A stretch of DNA of 64,000 bases. Origin: Paraburkholderia podalyriae (lineage in GTDB: Bacteria; Pseudomonadota; Gammaproteobacteria; Burkholderiales; Burkholderiaceae). Made by a program: the position numbers and the translations under genes. The notes below the pieces were generated by a model. It worked only from the letters and a program-made list of their open reading frames with translations. It had not been told where the DNA came from and did not search any database. Shown one piece after another: positions 9,540 through 19,351 of the stretch (within the stretch, counting starts at the first letter, position 1; each line of letters begins with the position of its first letter). The stretch is taken from NCBI RefSeq assembly GCF_014397785.1, contig NZ_VZQQ01000027.1:1-64000 (forward strand). Reading direction: 5' to 3'.

Positions 9540-11438
9540 ATGAAGCCGGGAAATAAATCGCTTGTGAAAGGACGCGCACGCAAAATCGCGGTGGCGGCTG
9601 TGGCGGCGCTGATCGCGGTGCTGGTCGGTTGGGGCGTGTGGTATTTCCAGCATCGCGCCGAGCCGCAGACGTCCGCGCTGAGCGGCGTCGCGAGCCAGAT
9701 GCGTCACGATGCATCCGCGTGGACGCACGAAGAGAAAGACGCCTCGACGATGCTGCGCGACATTCACGCAGCGAACGTCGCGGCGGTCGGCGTGAGTCCC
9801 AACGCGATTCTCGTGTCGCTGCGCGACGGTTCGAAGTACTTCGTCACCGATCACAACGCGACCTTCTCGCACGCGCTGCTGCTGGGCGAGCGCTCCGATG
9901 CCGCCGCGTATCAGCTCGTGTGGCTGCCCGACGTCGACATTCGCAGCGACGGCGCGCGTTGGACTCTGCTGTTCGGGCAGTTGCGCGACGCGTTGAGCGT
10001 GCTGCTGCCGCTCGCGCTGATCGGCGGCATGGCGTGGTTCATGAGGCGCGAGATGAAGGGCGGCGCGAAGCTGCTCAGCGAAACGCCGACGCTGCGTTTC
10101 GACGATGTGATCGGCGCGAATGAAGCGAAGGCTGCGCTCGCCGACATTCGCGGTTACCTGTCCGATCCAAAGCAGTTCTCGTCGCTGGGCGTGCGCGCGC
10201 CGTGCGGCATCCTGATGGTCGGCGCGCCCGGCGTCGGCAAGACCCGGCTCGCGCAGGCGCTGGCCGGCGAATGCGGGGCGAACTTCATTTCGATCACCGG
10301 CAGCTATTTCAGCGCGAAATACTACGGCGTCGGTATCCAGAAGGTGCGGCACCTGTTCGAACTCGCGCGCAAGAACGCGCCGACGGTGATCTTCATCGAC
10401 GAAGCGGACGGTCTCGCGAAGCGCACCGACACCGGCGGCGGTCCGGTCGAAGCCGAAAGCAACCGGATCATCAACCAGCTGCTCGCGGAGATGGACGGTT
10501 TCGAATCGAACGAGGGCGTGATCGTCGTGGCCGCGACCAACCATCCCGACAATCTCGACGAAGCATTGCGCCGCCCCGGCCGTTTCGATCGTACGGTGCA
10601 GGTGCGTCTGCCGGATCGCGAAGACCGCGCCAGGATTTTCCGTTTCTACGCGCAGCGGCTCAAGTCGAAAGCGGCGGATATCGACTACGACCAGCTCGCG
10701 CGTTTGACGACTGGACTGTCGCCGGCCACCGTCGCGATGGTCGTGAATCAGGCGGGACTGATCGCGCGCAAGGCGGGCGATAACGAAATCGCCGCGAAGC
10801 ACTTCATGGAAGCGATCAAGATCGCGCGCATCGGCGACGTGAGCGGCGCCGAGCGCGCGCTCACCGAGGACGAGCGCAAGCGCATCGCGGTGCATGAGGC
10901 GGGGCACGGTCTGGTCGCCGCGCTGCTCGGTACTGGCGTGCTCGAGGAAGTGACGATCCTGCCGCGTGGCGGCGCGCTGGGCGTCGCGCTGATTACGAAG
11001 GCGCAGGACAAGCACCTGTACCGCGAAACGGAAATCCGTAACGAAATCCAGGTGCTGCTCGGCGGACGCAACGCGGAGATTCTGATGTTTTCCGAAGCAT
11101 CGAGCGGCGCAGCGTCGGACTTGCAGGAGGCCTCACGTATCAGCCTCGACATGGTGTCGAAGTTCGGTTTCAACAGCGACGGTGACCTGTTCAGTCTCGC
11201 GGCGCTGCCGTCGCAGTACGCGGGCCTGCAAATGAGGAGCGCGATCGAGCAGGCGAACGTGCTGCTCAAGGAACTCAACGAACTTTGCTACGGGTTACTG
11301 CACGCGTACCAGCCGGTACTGCGCGACGTTTCAGATCAGTTGCTCGAGCACGAGACCGTGCCGGGGGAAACGGTCTATCGGCTCATCGCCGAGCACAAGA
11401 GCACGCTGGAGATCGTGCACGAGCCCGCGGCGGCTTGA
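9540..11438 (+). CDS. FtsH-like membrane AAA+ zinc metalloprotease (paralogue)
   Basis: 632 residues with FtsH architecture: TM1 at about 15-36, a periplasmic segment of about 115 residues, TM2 near 150-168, AAA+ module, then peptidase. Walker A is GAPGVGKT (228-235), Walker B VIFIDEAD, second region of homology NHPDNLDEALRRPGRFDR. The zinc site HEAGH is at 452-456 and the likely third ligand is the Asp in SGAASDLQEAS. The pore loop normally reading FVGVG is YYGVG. Length is close to FtsH, but motif divergence and the absence of ftsJ/folP neighbours indicate an accessory copy. Likely role is membrane protein turnover under special conditions. Confidence 0.88.
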   Translation: MKPGNKSLVKGRARKIAVAAVAALIAVLVGWGVWYFQHRAEPQTSALSGVASQMRHDASAWTHEEKDASTMLRDIHAANVAAVGVSPNAILVSLRDGSKYFVTDHNATFSHALLLGERSDAAAYQLVWLPDVDIRSDGARWTLLFGQLRDALSVLLPLALIGGMAWFMRREMKGGAKLLSETPTLRFDDVIGANEAKAALADIRGYLSDPKQFSSLGVRAPCGILMVGAPGVGKTRLAQALAGECGANFISITGSYFSAKYYGVGIQKVRHLFELARKNAPTVIFIDEADGLAKRTDTGGGPVEAESNRIINQLLAEMDGFESNEGVIVVAATNHPDNLDEALRRPGRFDRTVQVRLPDREDRARIFRFYAQRLKSKAADIDYDQLARLTTGLSPATVAMVVNQAGLIARKAGDNEIAAKHFMEAIKIARIGDVSGAERALTEDERKRIAVHEAGHGLVAALLGTGVLEEVTILPRGGALGVALITKAQDKHLYRETEIRNEIQVLLGGRNAEILMFSEASSGAASDLQEASRISLDMVSKFGFNSDGDLFSLAALPSQYAGLQMRSAIEQANVLLKELNELCYGLLHAYQPVLRDVSDQLLEHETVPGETVYRLIAEHKSTLEIVHEPAAA

Positions 11439-11455
11439 CGGAACACTGGGACTTT

Positions 11456-12580
11456 TCAGGCGACCTCGGAAGCCACGTTCTCCGCCGCTTTCAATGCCGA
11501 TTCGCCTCGCGCCTTCGCCCGCAGAATCGGTGCCTCGATCAACCGCCACGACAGCAATGCAATGCCAAGCGAAATCGCAAAGGACACGACGATACCAAGC
11601 GCATGTGCCCACGTCGGCACGGTGCCCCCAAAGAACGCTTCGGCATGACGGTTATGCGTCGGATCGGGGATCAGGTTGTGATACAGATAAAAGCCGTAAC
11701 TGATACGCCCGAGACCGGCGAGCCAACGTGTCTGCAGTAGGCCCATCACGGCTGCATTGCGGCAACACGCGATCGACGTCACCAGCGCCGCGATACCGAT
11801 TCCGTACGTTGCACTGATCGCGGTAAACAGCAACGGATCGTCGAGCATGTTCCATCTCGGCTCCGCCGCGCATAAACCGATCACGACGAGACTCAGCGTG
11901 AACAGCGTCAGGCCATGACCGAGCCAGGCACGCACGCGGCCGCGATCGTCCGAGATGATCCCACCACCGACGCCGCCTAACGCGAGCAACCAGACATTGC
12001 TCAACGGGTGCGTATAGAGGGTGATCTCGTCCCAATGCGCGGCACGCATCGCGAACAACGCAGCGAGGCCGAGCGCCACGATCGCCCAACATGCCGCTCG
12101 ATGTCGCCGCGTCGCGAGCAGCAGTAACAGCGGCGCAACCACCAGATAGAACTGCTCCTCGATCGCGAGGCTCCACAAGTGCGAATAGCGGCCCGGCCAG
12201 TAGCGCAGCACCGAGCCGATCCAGAAGTTCGACAGATACACGAAGTGAAACGGCATGCCGCTCGCGAGTTCCGGATTCGCGAGGCCGAATGCCATCAGCA
12301 CGCACATCACGACGAGCATCAGGTAATAGATCGGAAAGATGCGCATCGTGCGACGAAACAGAAAGCGCCCGAGTTCGGCGCCGAAGCGGCTGTCGCCCGA
12401 TTCGATGCGGGCGCGCTGCGACGACAGGATGCCGATGATCAAAAAGCCGCTCAGCGCAAAGAAGATCCATACGCCGAGATGCCCGATCTCGCCGATGTCG
12501 CCGAACAGTCGATGTTGCAGAAACACCATCATCACGGCGATCGCGCGCAATCCATCGAATCCGGCAATTCTGTTTTTCAT
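11456..12580 (-). CDS. Acyltransferase 3 family (OafA/YrhL-like) membrane protein
   Basis: 374 residues starting IAGFDGLRAIAVMMVFLQH, the hallmark first helix of acyltransferase-3 proteins with the conserved Arg and His. WIFFALSGFLI, FLFRRTMRIFPIYY and HLWSLAIEEQFYL follow in the expected order, and about ten membrane helices are predicted by eye. Such proteins O-acetylate (or otherwise acylate) surface polysaccharides, lipids or peptidoglycan at the inner membrane. There is no SGNH domain at the C-terminus. It is convergent with the FtsH-like gene (18-bp gap) and divergent from the OpgC-like gene. Confidence 0.9.
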   Translation of the reverse strand: MKNRIAGFDGLRAIAVMMVFLQHRLFGDIGEIGHLGVWIFFALSGFLIIGILSSQRARIESGDSRFGAELGRFLFRRTMRIFPIYYLMLVVMCVLMAFGLANPELASGMPFHFVYLSNFWIGSVLRYWPGRYSHLWSLAIEEQFYLVVAPLLLLLATRRHRAACWAIVALGLAALFAMRAAHWDEITLYTHPLSNVWLLALGGVGGGIISDDRGRVRAWLGHGLTLFTLSLVVIGLCAAEPRWNMLDDPLLFTAISATYGIGIAALVTSIACCRNAAVMGLLQTRWLAGLGRISYGFYLYHNLIPDPTHNRHAEAFFGGTVPTWAHALGIVVSFAISLGIALLSWRLIEAPILRAKARGESALKAAENVASEVA

Positions 12581-12966
12581 AAACCTCTATTCGCAAAGCG
12601 GCGGAAAAGCACGAAAACATCGTACGGGGAAAAAAAGCGAAAAAAATCGCAGCGTGTGCTCGATGATTTATTTTCGAGCCTCGCGTGCGTCCATCAGTAC
12701 GGGCGTCCCTGTGTCGTGCATGAAAAGCCGCAAAACTTTCCGCGCGATCGTTAAACAAGCACCGAGTCTTACCAGTCGCCAACTTTTCGATTTCAGATTG
12801 CCGTTGCGAAAGCGAACCTCAAAGGCGGCTTGTCAGCGCCTTTGCTCGCGGCATAGGCGAGGCATGGGAACGATCCGGTCTGTTGTGGTTCACACGAGAT
12901 TGGGCCGCTGATGCGTGTCCATTGACGTCCTTGCGTGCCGTCGGCGCGCATTCTTCGAGAAGACGA
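12581..12966. other. Divergent promoter region between acyltransferase and OpgC-like genes
   Basis: This 386-bp gap separates two divergently transcribed membrane acyltransferase-like genes. The part at 12600-12690 is A-rich on the plus strand and is the most likely promoter area. I find no convincing operator, RNA gene or protein gene in it. Confidence 0.4.
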
Positions 12967-14082
12967 ATGGAAACCCCAAGCCGTGGTCGTGGACGATCCG
13001 TCGAAGTCGATTTCTTTCGCGGTGTCGTGCTGATCGTCATCGTGCTCGATCACATTCCCGGCAGCACGCTATCGCACCTGATGCTGCACGCGTACGCGTT
13101 GTGCGATGCGGCCGAGGTGTTCGTGTTTCTCGGCGGCTATGCATCGGCGGCGGCGTATACGGCGGTGCTTGCGCATCGCGGCGAAAACGCGGCGAAACTG
13201 CGCTTCGTCAAACGCTGCTGGGAGATTTATCGCGCGTATTTGTTGACGGCGATGCTGTCGCTGGTGTCCGGCGCGATTCTCGCGCGGCTCGATCTGAATC
13301 GGCCCATGGTAGAAATGAGCGGCTGGCTGCCGTTCGCATCGCAGCCGTGGCGGGACGCATTCGATATCGCGTTGTTTCGCCGGCAACCGTATCTGTCCAG
13401 CGTGCTGCCGATGTACGTGCTGTTTGCGCTAGGTGTGCCCGTGATGGTGCCGCTCGCGCGCCGCTCGGCATCGCTCGCGCTCGCCGTCAGCCTCACGGTG
13501 TGGGCCGGCGCGCGGCCGCTCGCCGCGTTATTCAGCATTGACGATGTTGCCGGCTGGGCTTTTAATCCGTTTGCGTGGCAACTGATGTTCGTGCTCGGCA
13601 TGGTGTGCCGCGTGCGGCCGATGCGCGAGTGTTTTCATACGAGCCACGCCGCGCAGTGGTTCACGCGCGTCGCGGTGATCGCGGTGCTTGCGTTCGCGAT
13701 CGTCAAACTTTTCGTGCTGACGCAGTCTTTGCCCGGCACGCACAAACAGAATCTTTCCGTGGAACGTGTGATCAATTTCATCGTCATCGCGTGGCTCGCC
13801 GCCCGGTTCGTGCGGAGGGGCAGCATCGCGTGGCTCGCAAGGCGGTTGCCCGCCGTGGTGACGGTCGGGCGCGCCGGGCTCGTATGCTTTGTGACCGGCA
13901 CGCTGGTGTCACTGATCATCGACACGGCGACTCCGCACACGTTTCACGGGTTTCGCGGGGTGCTGCTCGGGCTCGGCGGCGACCTCGCCGCGATCGGCGC
14001 GCTGCTGATGATCGCACGCGGCTGGAGCGGGCGGAGGGGGCAACAATCGGGCGCGCAGGCGAATGGCGCGGGTTACGGATGA
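12967..14082 (+). CDS. OpgC-domain membrane protein
   Basis: 371-residue polytopic protein. The N-terminal part VEVDFFRGVVLIVIVLDHIP resembles the first helix of OpgC/acyltransferase-3 proteins, and VFVFLGGYASAAAY and NPFAWQLMFVLGM match the OpgC pattern. OpgC transfers succinyl groups to osmoregulated periplasmic glucans at the inner membrane; this copy is not beside opgG/opgH, so the acceptor is open. The ATG at 12967 (after GAGAAG) begins just before the conserved region; the longer start at 12883 adds 28 non-family residues. The stop overlaps the start of the tannase-like gene by 4 bp (ATGA), implying coupled translation. Confidence 0.85.
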   Translation: METPSRGRGRSVEVDFFRGVVLIVIVLDHIPGSTLSHLMLHAYALCDAAEVFVFLGGYASAAAYTAVLAHRGENAAKLRFVKRCWEIYRAYLLTAMLSLVSGAILARLDLNRPMVEMSGWLPFASQPWRDAFDIALFRRQPYLSSVLPMYVLFALGVPVMVPLARRSASLALAVSLTVWAGARPLAALFSIDDVAGWAFNPFAWQLMFVLGMVCRVRPMRECFHTSHAAQWFTRVAVIAVLAFAIVKLFVLTQSLPGTHKQNLSVERVINFIVIAWLAARFVRRGSIAWLARRLPAVVTVGRAGLVCFVTGTLVSLIIDTATPHTFHGFRGVLLGLGGDLAAIGALLMIARGWSGRRGQQSGAQANGAGYG

Positions 14083-15773
14083 CGCGGCGCGAGCGCGTCG
14101 CGCGCATCACGACCACGATGCGCGCGACGCGCAGGTTCGTTGGGCTCGCCACCGTGATGAGCGTCGCCGTGCTCGCGTGGCTGGCGATGCATCGCACGGC
14201 CGCGGTGGCCAAAGAAACGTCGTTTGCGATGCACTGCGCGGAGATTGCTGGCGCGGTGCTGTCGCCCGACCTGATCGAGATGCCGACGGCCGGCGCGTTG
14301 ATCGAAAGCGCGGCGATGATCGGCGCGACCGCGCCGGGCAATCAGCAAGGGGGCGAGTACTGCCGCATCACGGGCCGCATCAAGGCACTGAATCCGACGA
14401 CGCCCGACATCCGCTTCGATCTGAATCTGCCGCGTCGCTGGAACGGCCGAGCGTTGCAGATCGGCGGCGGCGGGTACAACGGCGTGATCGTCAGCGGCAC
14501 CGGCGTGATGCCGTTCTGGCCGGATCGCGCGCCGCTCGCGCGAGGCTATGCGACGTTCGGCGACGACTCGGGGCATGTCGGCGATTCGTCGCTCGCGGAG
14601 TTTGGTCTCGTCGATGAGGCGGTGACGAACTTCGGCTACGCGCATCTGAAGAAGACGCACGACGTCGCGCTCGCCTTGATCGCGCGCGCGTACGGCAGGC
14701 CGCCGCAGCGCATGTATTTTGCCGGCGGCTCGACGGGCGGCCGCGAAGGCTACACGGTGATGCAGCGCTTCCCCGACGACTACGACGGCGTGATCGCCAA
14801 TTTACCCGCGCTGAATTTTTCCGGCGTGCGACTGATCGGCGTGAAGCTCGGCCAGGCCGAATACGGCAAGCCGGGCGGCTTCGTGCCGCCGGCGCTGCTC
14901 GAGCGCGTCTATCAACGAACGCTCGAGGTGTGCGACCGGCTCGATGGCACGGCGGACGGCATCGTCAGCGACGTCGAAGCGTGTCGTGCGCACGAATCGC
15001 AAATCATCGATTCGCTGCGTTGCGCGCTGCACGCTTCATCGCCCGATGCGTGTCTGACCGATGCGCAACTGGCCACCTTGCTGGTGATGCGTGACGGGCT
15101 ATCGCTGCCCTATCGGCTCGCGTGGGACGTGAGCGGCTATCGCGGCTACAACGTGTTCCAGGGCACGCAACTGACGGGCGCGCTCGGGCTCGCGCATGAA
15201 CCGCGGCGTCAACCGGTGCCGACCTTCTATGCGAACGGCTATCTGTTCTCGCAAGGCGACGGCTATCTGCGCTACTTCGTCGCGCGCGATGCTCACTTCG
15301 ATTCGTTGACGTTCGATCCGCAACGGCCCGGCAAATATCGCGCGCAACTATTCGCGCTGTCGGGCGCGATCGGCTCGATGAACCCGGACCTGTCACGCTA
15401 TATCGCGCACGGCGGCAAGCTGATCACACTCCAAGGTCTCGCCGACGAAGTGATCAGCCCGAATCAGACGATCGCGTATCACGACGCGCTGATCGCGCGC
15501 TTCGGAAAGGACGAGGTCGATGGTTTCATGCGGCTCTACATGGTGCCGGGTTTTCAGCATGGCAACGGCGTATTCATTCCATCGGTCGATCTGCTCGGCG
15601 CGCTCGACGCATGGGTCACGCGCGGCGTCGCGCCCGACACGTTGACGGCCACCGATCTCGCCGCGGCGACGAATGGACGCTCGCGGCCGCTGTGCCGCTA
15701 TCCCGGCTTCCCGCGCTATGTCGGCAAAGGCAATGTAAATCTGGCGAGTAGCTTTGTTTGTGCGCAGCCTTAA
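14079..15773 (+). CDS. Tannase/feruloyl esterase-family secreted hydrolase
   Basis: 564 residues with an N-terminal signal or anchor (RRFVGLATVMSVAVLAWLAM), so it acts outside the cytoplasm. The catalytic serine is in FAGGSTGGREGY (S218), the Asp in GLADEVISP (D456) and the His in GFQHGNG (H494). Family members usually have Cys next to both the Ser and His, forming a disulfide that joins the triad; here both are Gly (G217, G495). The calcium-site region CDRLDGTADGIVSDVEAC is kept. It likely cleaves an ester of an aromatic or sugar acid. The 4-bp ATGA overlap with the OpgC-like gene puts both in one operon. Confidence 0.88.
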   Translation: MTRRERVARITTTMRATRRFVGLATVMSVAVLAWLAMHRTAAVAKETSFAMHCAEIAGAVLSPDLIEMPTAGALIESAAMIGATAPGNQQGGEYCRITGRIKALNPTTPDIRFDLNLPRRWNGRALQIGGGGYNGVIVSGTGVMPFWPDRAPLARGYATFGDDSGHVGDSSLAEFGLVDEAVTNFGYAHLKKTHDVALALIARAYGRPPQRMYFAGGSTGGREGYTVMQRFPDDYDGVIANLPALNFSGVRLIGVKLGQAEYGKPGGFVPPALLERVYQRTLEVCDRLDGTADGIVSDVEACRAHESQIIDSLRCALHASSPDACLTDAQLATLLVMRDGLSLPYRLAWDVSGYRGYNVFQGTQLTGALGLAHEPRRQPVPTFYANGYLFSQGDGYLRYFVARDAHFDSLTFDPQRPGKYRAQLFALSGAIGSMNPDLSRYIAHGGKLITLQGLADEVISPNQTIAYHDALIARFGKDEVDGFMRLYMVPGFQHGNGVFIPSVDLLGALDAWVTRGVAPDTLTATDLAAATNGRSRPLCRYPGFPRYVGKGNVNLASSFVCAQP

Positions 15774-15825
15774 GGTTTGAGTCGTCGCAGCGCCTGTTTG
15801 GACGCGCGAACCGCGCAATCAAAAC

Positions 15826-15855
15826 GGCGACGCGGCAACCTGATGCCGCGTCGCC
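15826..15855 (-). terminator. Intrinsic terminator of the glycine-rich protein gene
   Basis: A perfect 12-bp stem (GGCGACGCGGCA / TGCCGCGTCGCC) with a 6-nt loop. Read on the minus strand it lies about 20 bp after the stop of the glycine-rich gene and is followed by GTTTTGATTG, a moderate U-tract. It also separates that gene from the convergent tannase-like gene. Confidence 0.7.
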
Positions 15856-15874
15856 CGGCGAAGCTCAACAGCCG

Positions 15875-16309
15875 TTACTGCCCGTCCTCCATCGCGCCGT
15901 TGTTCATGCCGTTGCCGGTCCCGCTGCGGGTGCCGTTGTTCATGCCTTTGCTCATGCCGCGCGTCGAACGATCGGTCGTCGCGCCATTCGGCGTTGCGCC
16001 GGTGCCGGTGCCCATACCGCCGCCTGTGCCGGTCACACCCGGCGAGCCGTAGCCGGCGCCGGAGTTGTCCGGAGTACGGACCGAGTTGGTGCCGACGCCC
16101 GGTGTGGCCGTGCCGCCCGCGCCGCCCGTCGTGCCGCCACCGGCGCCGACGCCGGCGCCGGTGGCGCCCCGGCCCCCGCCATCGCCGCTCATGCCGCCGG
16201 CATTACCGCCAGCACCGGCACCCGCGCCGCCACCGGCCTGCGCGTAGACGCCGCCCGACAAGGCCATCACGAGCGCGGAAGCAAAAATCGTCCTGGTCAT
16301 GCGTTTCAT
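15875..16309 (-). CDS. Secreted glycine-rich low-complexity protein
   Basis: 144 residues. Residues 1-24 look like a signal peptide (TRTIFASALVMALSGG then VYAQ). The rest is almost entirely Gly, Ala, Thr, Asn, Ser and Met, with repeats such as GAGAGAGG, GGTTGGAGG and MSKGMNNGT / GNGMNNGAM near the end. No enzymatic motif is seen. Similar short glycine-rich exported proteins are common and unassigned in Burkholderia relatives. AGGTAAATC precedes the start. It stands alone on the minus strand. A structural or disordered envelope role is possible but not shown. Confidence 0.65.
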   Translation of the reverse strand: MKRMTRTIFASALVMALSGGVYAQAGGGAGAGAGGNAGGMSGDGGGRGATGAGVGAGGGTTGGAGGTATPGVGTNSVRTPDNSGAGYGSPGVTGTGGGMGTGTGATPNGATTDRSTRGMSKGMNNGTRSGTGNGMNNGAMEDGQ

Positions 16310-16588
16310 GATTTACCTCCGTGAAAAGGGTTGATGTCACGCAAGCGCGTGGTCGCTCGCATGATCGGAATGTCGCAAGGGGTGTGCCTCAAACGTTCGA
16401 ATCCCGTCTTGGAGCCCATATGTGCAGAGCAATAGTTACCTCAGCCGCCATTGCCGCCAGGTAAAATCGCCGCCCAGCGCCATTGCGTGCGCTGCACGCT
16501 TTCGCACTTTCCATTACATTGCGGATGCGGCGCGCCCGTTCGCGCCGTTTCCCATCATTTAACAGCGGTGTCTGCCATCATCGAGTCC
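16310..16588. other. Intergenic region upstream of the YadGH-type operon
   Basis: This 279-bp gap lies between the divergent glycine-rich and ABC-transporter genes and must contain both promoters. An open frame from 16451 continues into the ABC ATPase, but its 46 extra residues are Cys/His-rich and not family-like, so I leave them out. No operator was recognised. Confidence 0.4.
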
Positions 16589-17511
<923 letters not shown>

Positions 17512-17515
<4 letters not shown>

Positions 17516-18273
17516 ACATCTACGCAATGCGCGCGATCTACAACTTCGAAATGGCGCGCACGTGGCGCACGCTGATGCAGAGCATCATCGCGCCGGTGAT
17601 TTCCACTTCGCTTTACTTCGTCGTGTTCGGCTCGGCGATCGGCTCGCGTATCAAGGAAGTGGAGGGTATCAGCTATGGCGCGTTCATCGTGCCGGGGCTG
17701 ATCATGCTGTCGCTGCTGTCGCAAAGCATCGCGAACGCATCGTTCGGGATTTATTTTCCGCGTTTCACCGGCACGATCTACGAACTGCTGTCGGCGCCGG
17801 TATCGTATCTGGAGATCGTCGTCAGCTATGTGGGCGCGGCGGCCACCAAGTCGATCCTGCTCGGGCTCATCATTCTGGCGACCGCTGGGTTGTTCGTGCC
17901 GTTGCAGATCATGCATCCATTCTGGATGGTGCTGTTTCTCGTGCTGACGGCCGTCACGTTCAGTCTGCTCGGCTTCATCATCGGCATCTGGGCCGACAGC
18001 TTCGAAAAGCTGCAACTGGTGCCGCTCCTGATCGTCACGCCGCTGACGTTCCTCGGCGGCGCCTTCTACTCGGTGGACATGCTGCCGCCGTTCTGGCACG
18101 GCGTCACGCTGTTCAATCCGATCGTCTATCTGGTCAGCGGTTTTCGCTGGAGCTTCTATGAACTGGGCGACGTCGACGTCGGCCTCAGTCTCGGCATGAC
18201 ACTGCTTTTTCTCGCCGTGTTCCTCGTGATCGTCGGCTGGATCTTCAGGACCGGCTATCGATTGAAAAGCTGA
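17512..18273 (+). CDS. yadH: ABC-2 type exporter permease (YadH-like)
   Basis: 253-residue inner membrane protein with six apparent helices and the ABC-2 permease pattern: YGAFIVPGLIMLSLL, then LVPLLIVTPLTFLGGAFYSVDMLPP-type loop (LTFLGGAFYSVDMLPP), then NPIVYLVSGFRWSFYE. Length and sequence pattern match E. coli YadH. Its start overlaps the stop of the ATPase gene (ATGA at 17512-17515), so the two form one transcription and translation unit that exports an unknown substrate. A strong hairpin follows 21 bp after the stop. Confidence 0.9.
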
Positions 18274-18294
18274 TTAGACCGCGCGATTAGCATA

Positions 18295-18323
18295 GGGCGC
18301 GACAGCGAAAAGCTGTCGCGCCC
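18295..18323. terminator. Bidirectional-type terminator between yadH-like and luxR-like genes
   Basis: A perfect 12-bp stem, GGGCGCGACAGC / GCTGTCGCGCCC, with a 5-nt A-rich loop, followed by TCTTCAT on the plus strand. It lies between convergent genes, 21 bp after the permease stop and 26 bp from the luxR-like stop, so it can end both transcripts. Confidence 0.8.
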
Positions 18324-18349
18324 TCTTCATCGATACTCGGCGACGCCAA

Positions 18350-19351
18350 CTACGACAGATACGCCTGCGCGACATTGATCAGCTGCACGCGGTTGCGCAC
18401 GTTGAACAGCTGCCGCAAGCGTCGCAGATGATAGTCGACGTTATGCGGCGATAGCCCGAGGAAATAGGCGATTTCCTTGTCACGTTGCCCCTGCACGACG
18501 GCCTTCAGCACCGCATGCTGCAGCTTGCTCAGCGCGACGCGCTGCTGCTGCGCGGGCGCGATGCCGATCACGCTTTTCGCGTGAGTCCAGATGAACTCGT
18601 GAATCGTGTGCGCGAACATCAGCGTTTCCGCGACGATCGATTCGGTCATCCAGCGCGGGTTGCCGATCTCCGAGTTGAAGCACAGGCTCGCGCTCAGCTC
18701 CGGCTCGGGCAGCGGCATCTGCGTGAGAATGCCGCTCTTGCGGCCGGTCGCTTCGAGCATATCGATCAGAGCGCCGAGCCGCTCGCTGCGCAACTGCGCG
18801 CGCGGCAACTCGGCGCGCAGATCCGCGGTATTCCACAGAAACGGCATGCCGGTCGGCGACGCCAGCGAGACACGCGGGTCGAGTTCGAAATAGCGTTCGC
18901 GGAAATAGCGCGTGAGCCACGCCTGCGACTCGTAGCTCGTCAACACGAACATCGTCTTGTGATGCGACGACGTGCGCGTGGCGGTATAGCTGAACGAGTC
19001 GAAGCCCAACTGCCTGATGCGCTGGCGCACGAACTCCATGCGGTCCTGCGCGCTGCCGAACCGTCCCAGCGGACTGATCAGCGGCGCGGCCCGGCACGCC
19101 GCGGGCGACGGCGTGCCGATCTCCTCCTCGGTGAACAGAGTCAGAAAGCCACTGCGCGTCGCACCATTCGCGGCGCGCAGAGACGTCTTCGATGCTTCAG
19201 CCGCGTGGGCTGATTTCGCGGCGTGCCGCACGCCGGCCGGGTAAGCCGGTTGGGCGGATGCCGCTCTCGGGTTTGCTGCCGACGCGTGCCCGGCTTCGCC
19301 TTGCGGCGAGCCGGTCAGCCATTGCGGCAGCGTATCGCATTCATGTTCCAT
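18350..19351 (-). CDS. LuxR-family quorum-sensing regulator (LuxR solo)
   Basis: 333 residues: an autoinducer-binding domain followed by a C-terminal LuxR helix-turn-helix (LSKLQHAVLKAVVQGQRDKE ... GLSPHNVDYHLRRL). The five acyl-homoserine-lactone contact residues keep exactly the TraR spacing: W, Y at +4, D and P at +13/+14, W at +28 (here W145, Y149, D158, P159, W173). About 85 Ala-rich residues precede the sensor domain, unlike typical LuxR proteins. The ATG at 19351 follows GGAG; the upstream alternative is TTG. No luxI-type synthase gene lies in the window, so it is a candidate solo sensing self or foreign AHLs. Confidence 0.9.
   Translation of the reverse strand: MEHECDTLPQWLTGSPQGEAGHASAANPRAASAQPAYPAGVRHAAKSAHAAEASKTSLRAANGATRSGFLTLFTEEEIGTPSPAACRAAPLISPLGRFGSAQDRMEFVRQRIRQLGFDSFSYTATRTSSHHKTMFVLTSYESQAWLTRYFRERYFELDPRVSLASPTGMPFLWNTADLRAELPRAQLRSERLGALIDMLEATGRKSGILTQMPLPEPELSASLCFNSEIGNPRWMTESIVAETLMFAHTIHEFIWTHAKSVIGIAPAQQQRVALSKLQHAVLKAVVQGQRDKEIAYFLGLSPHNVDYHLRRLRQLFNVRNRVQLINVAQAYLS

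Noticed and set aside
9170..9583. 137-codon minus-strand frame overlapping the FtsH-like start
   Set aside because: Only part of it has coding-like bias, it runs into the FtsH-like gene and ends in basic low-similarity sequence; treated as a possible frameshifted remnant instead.
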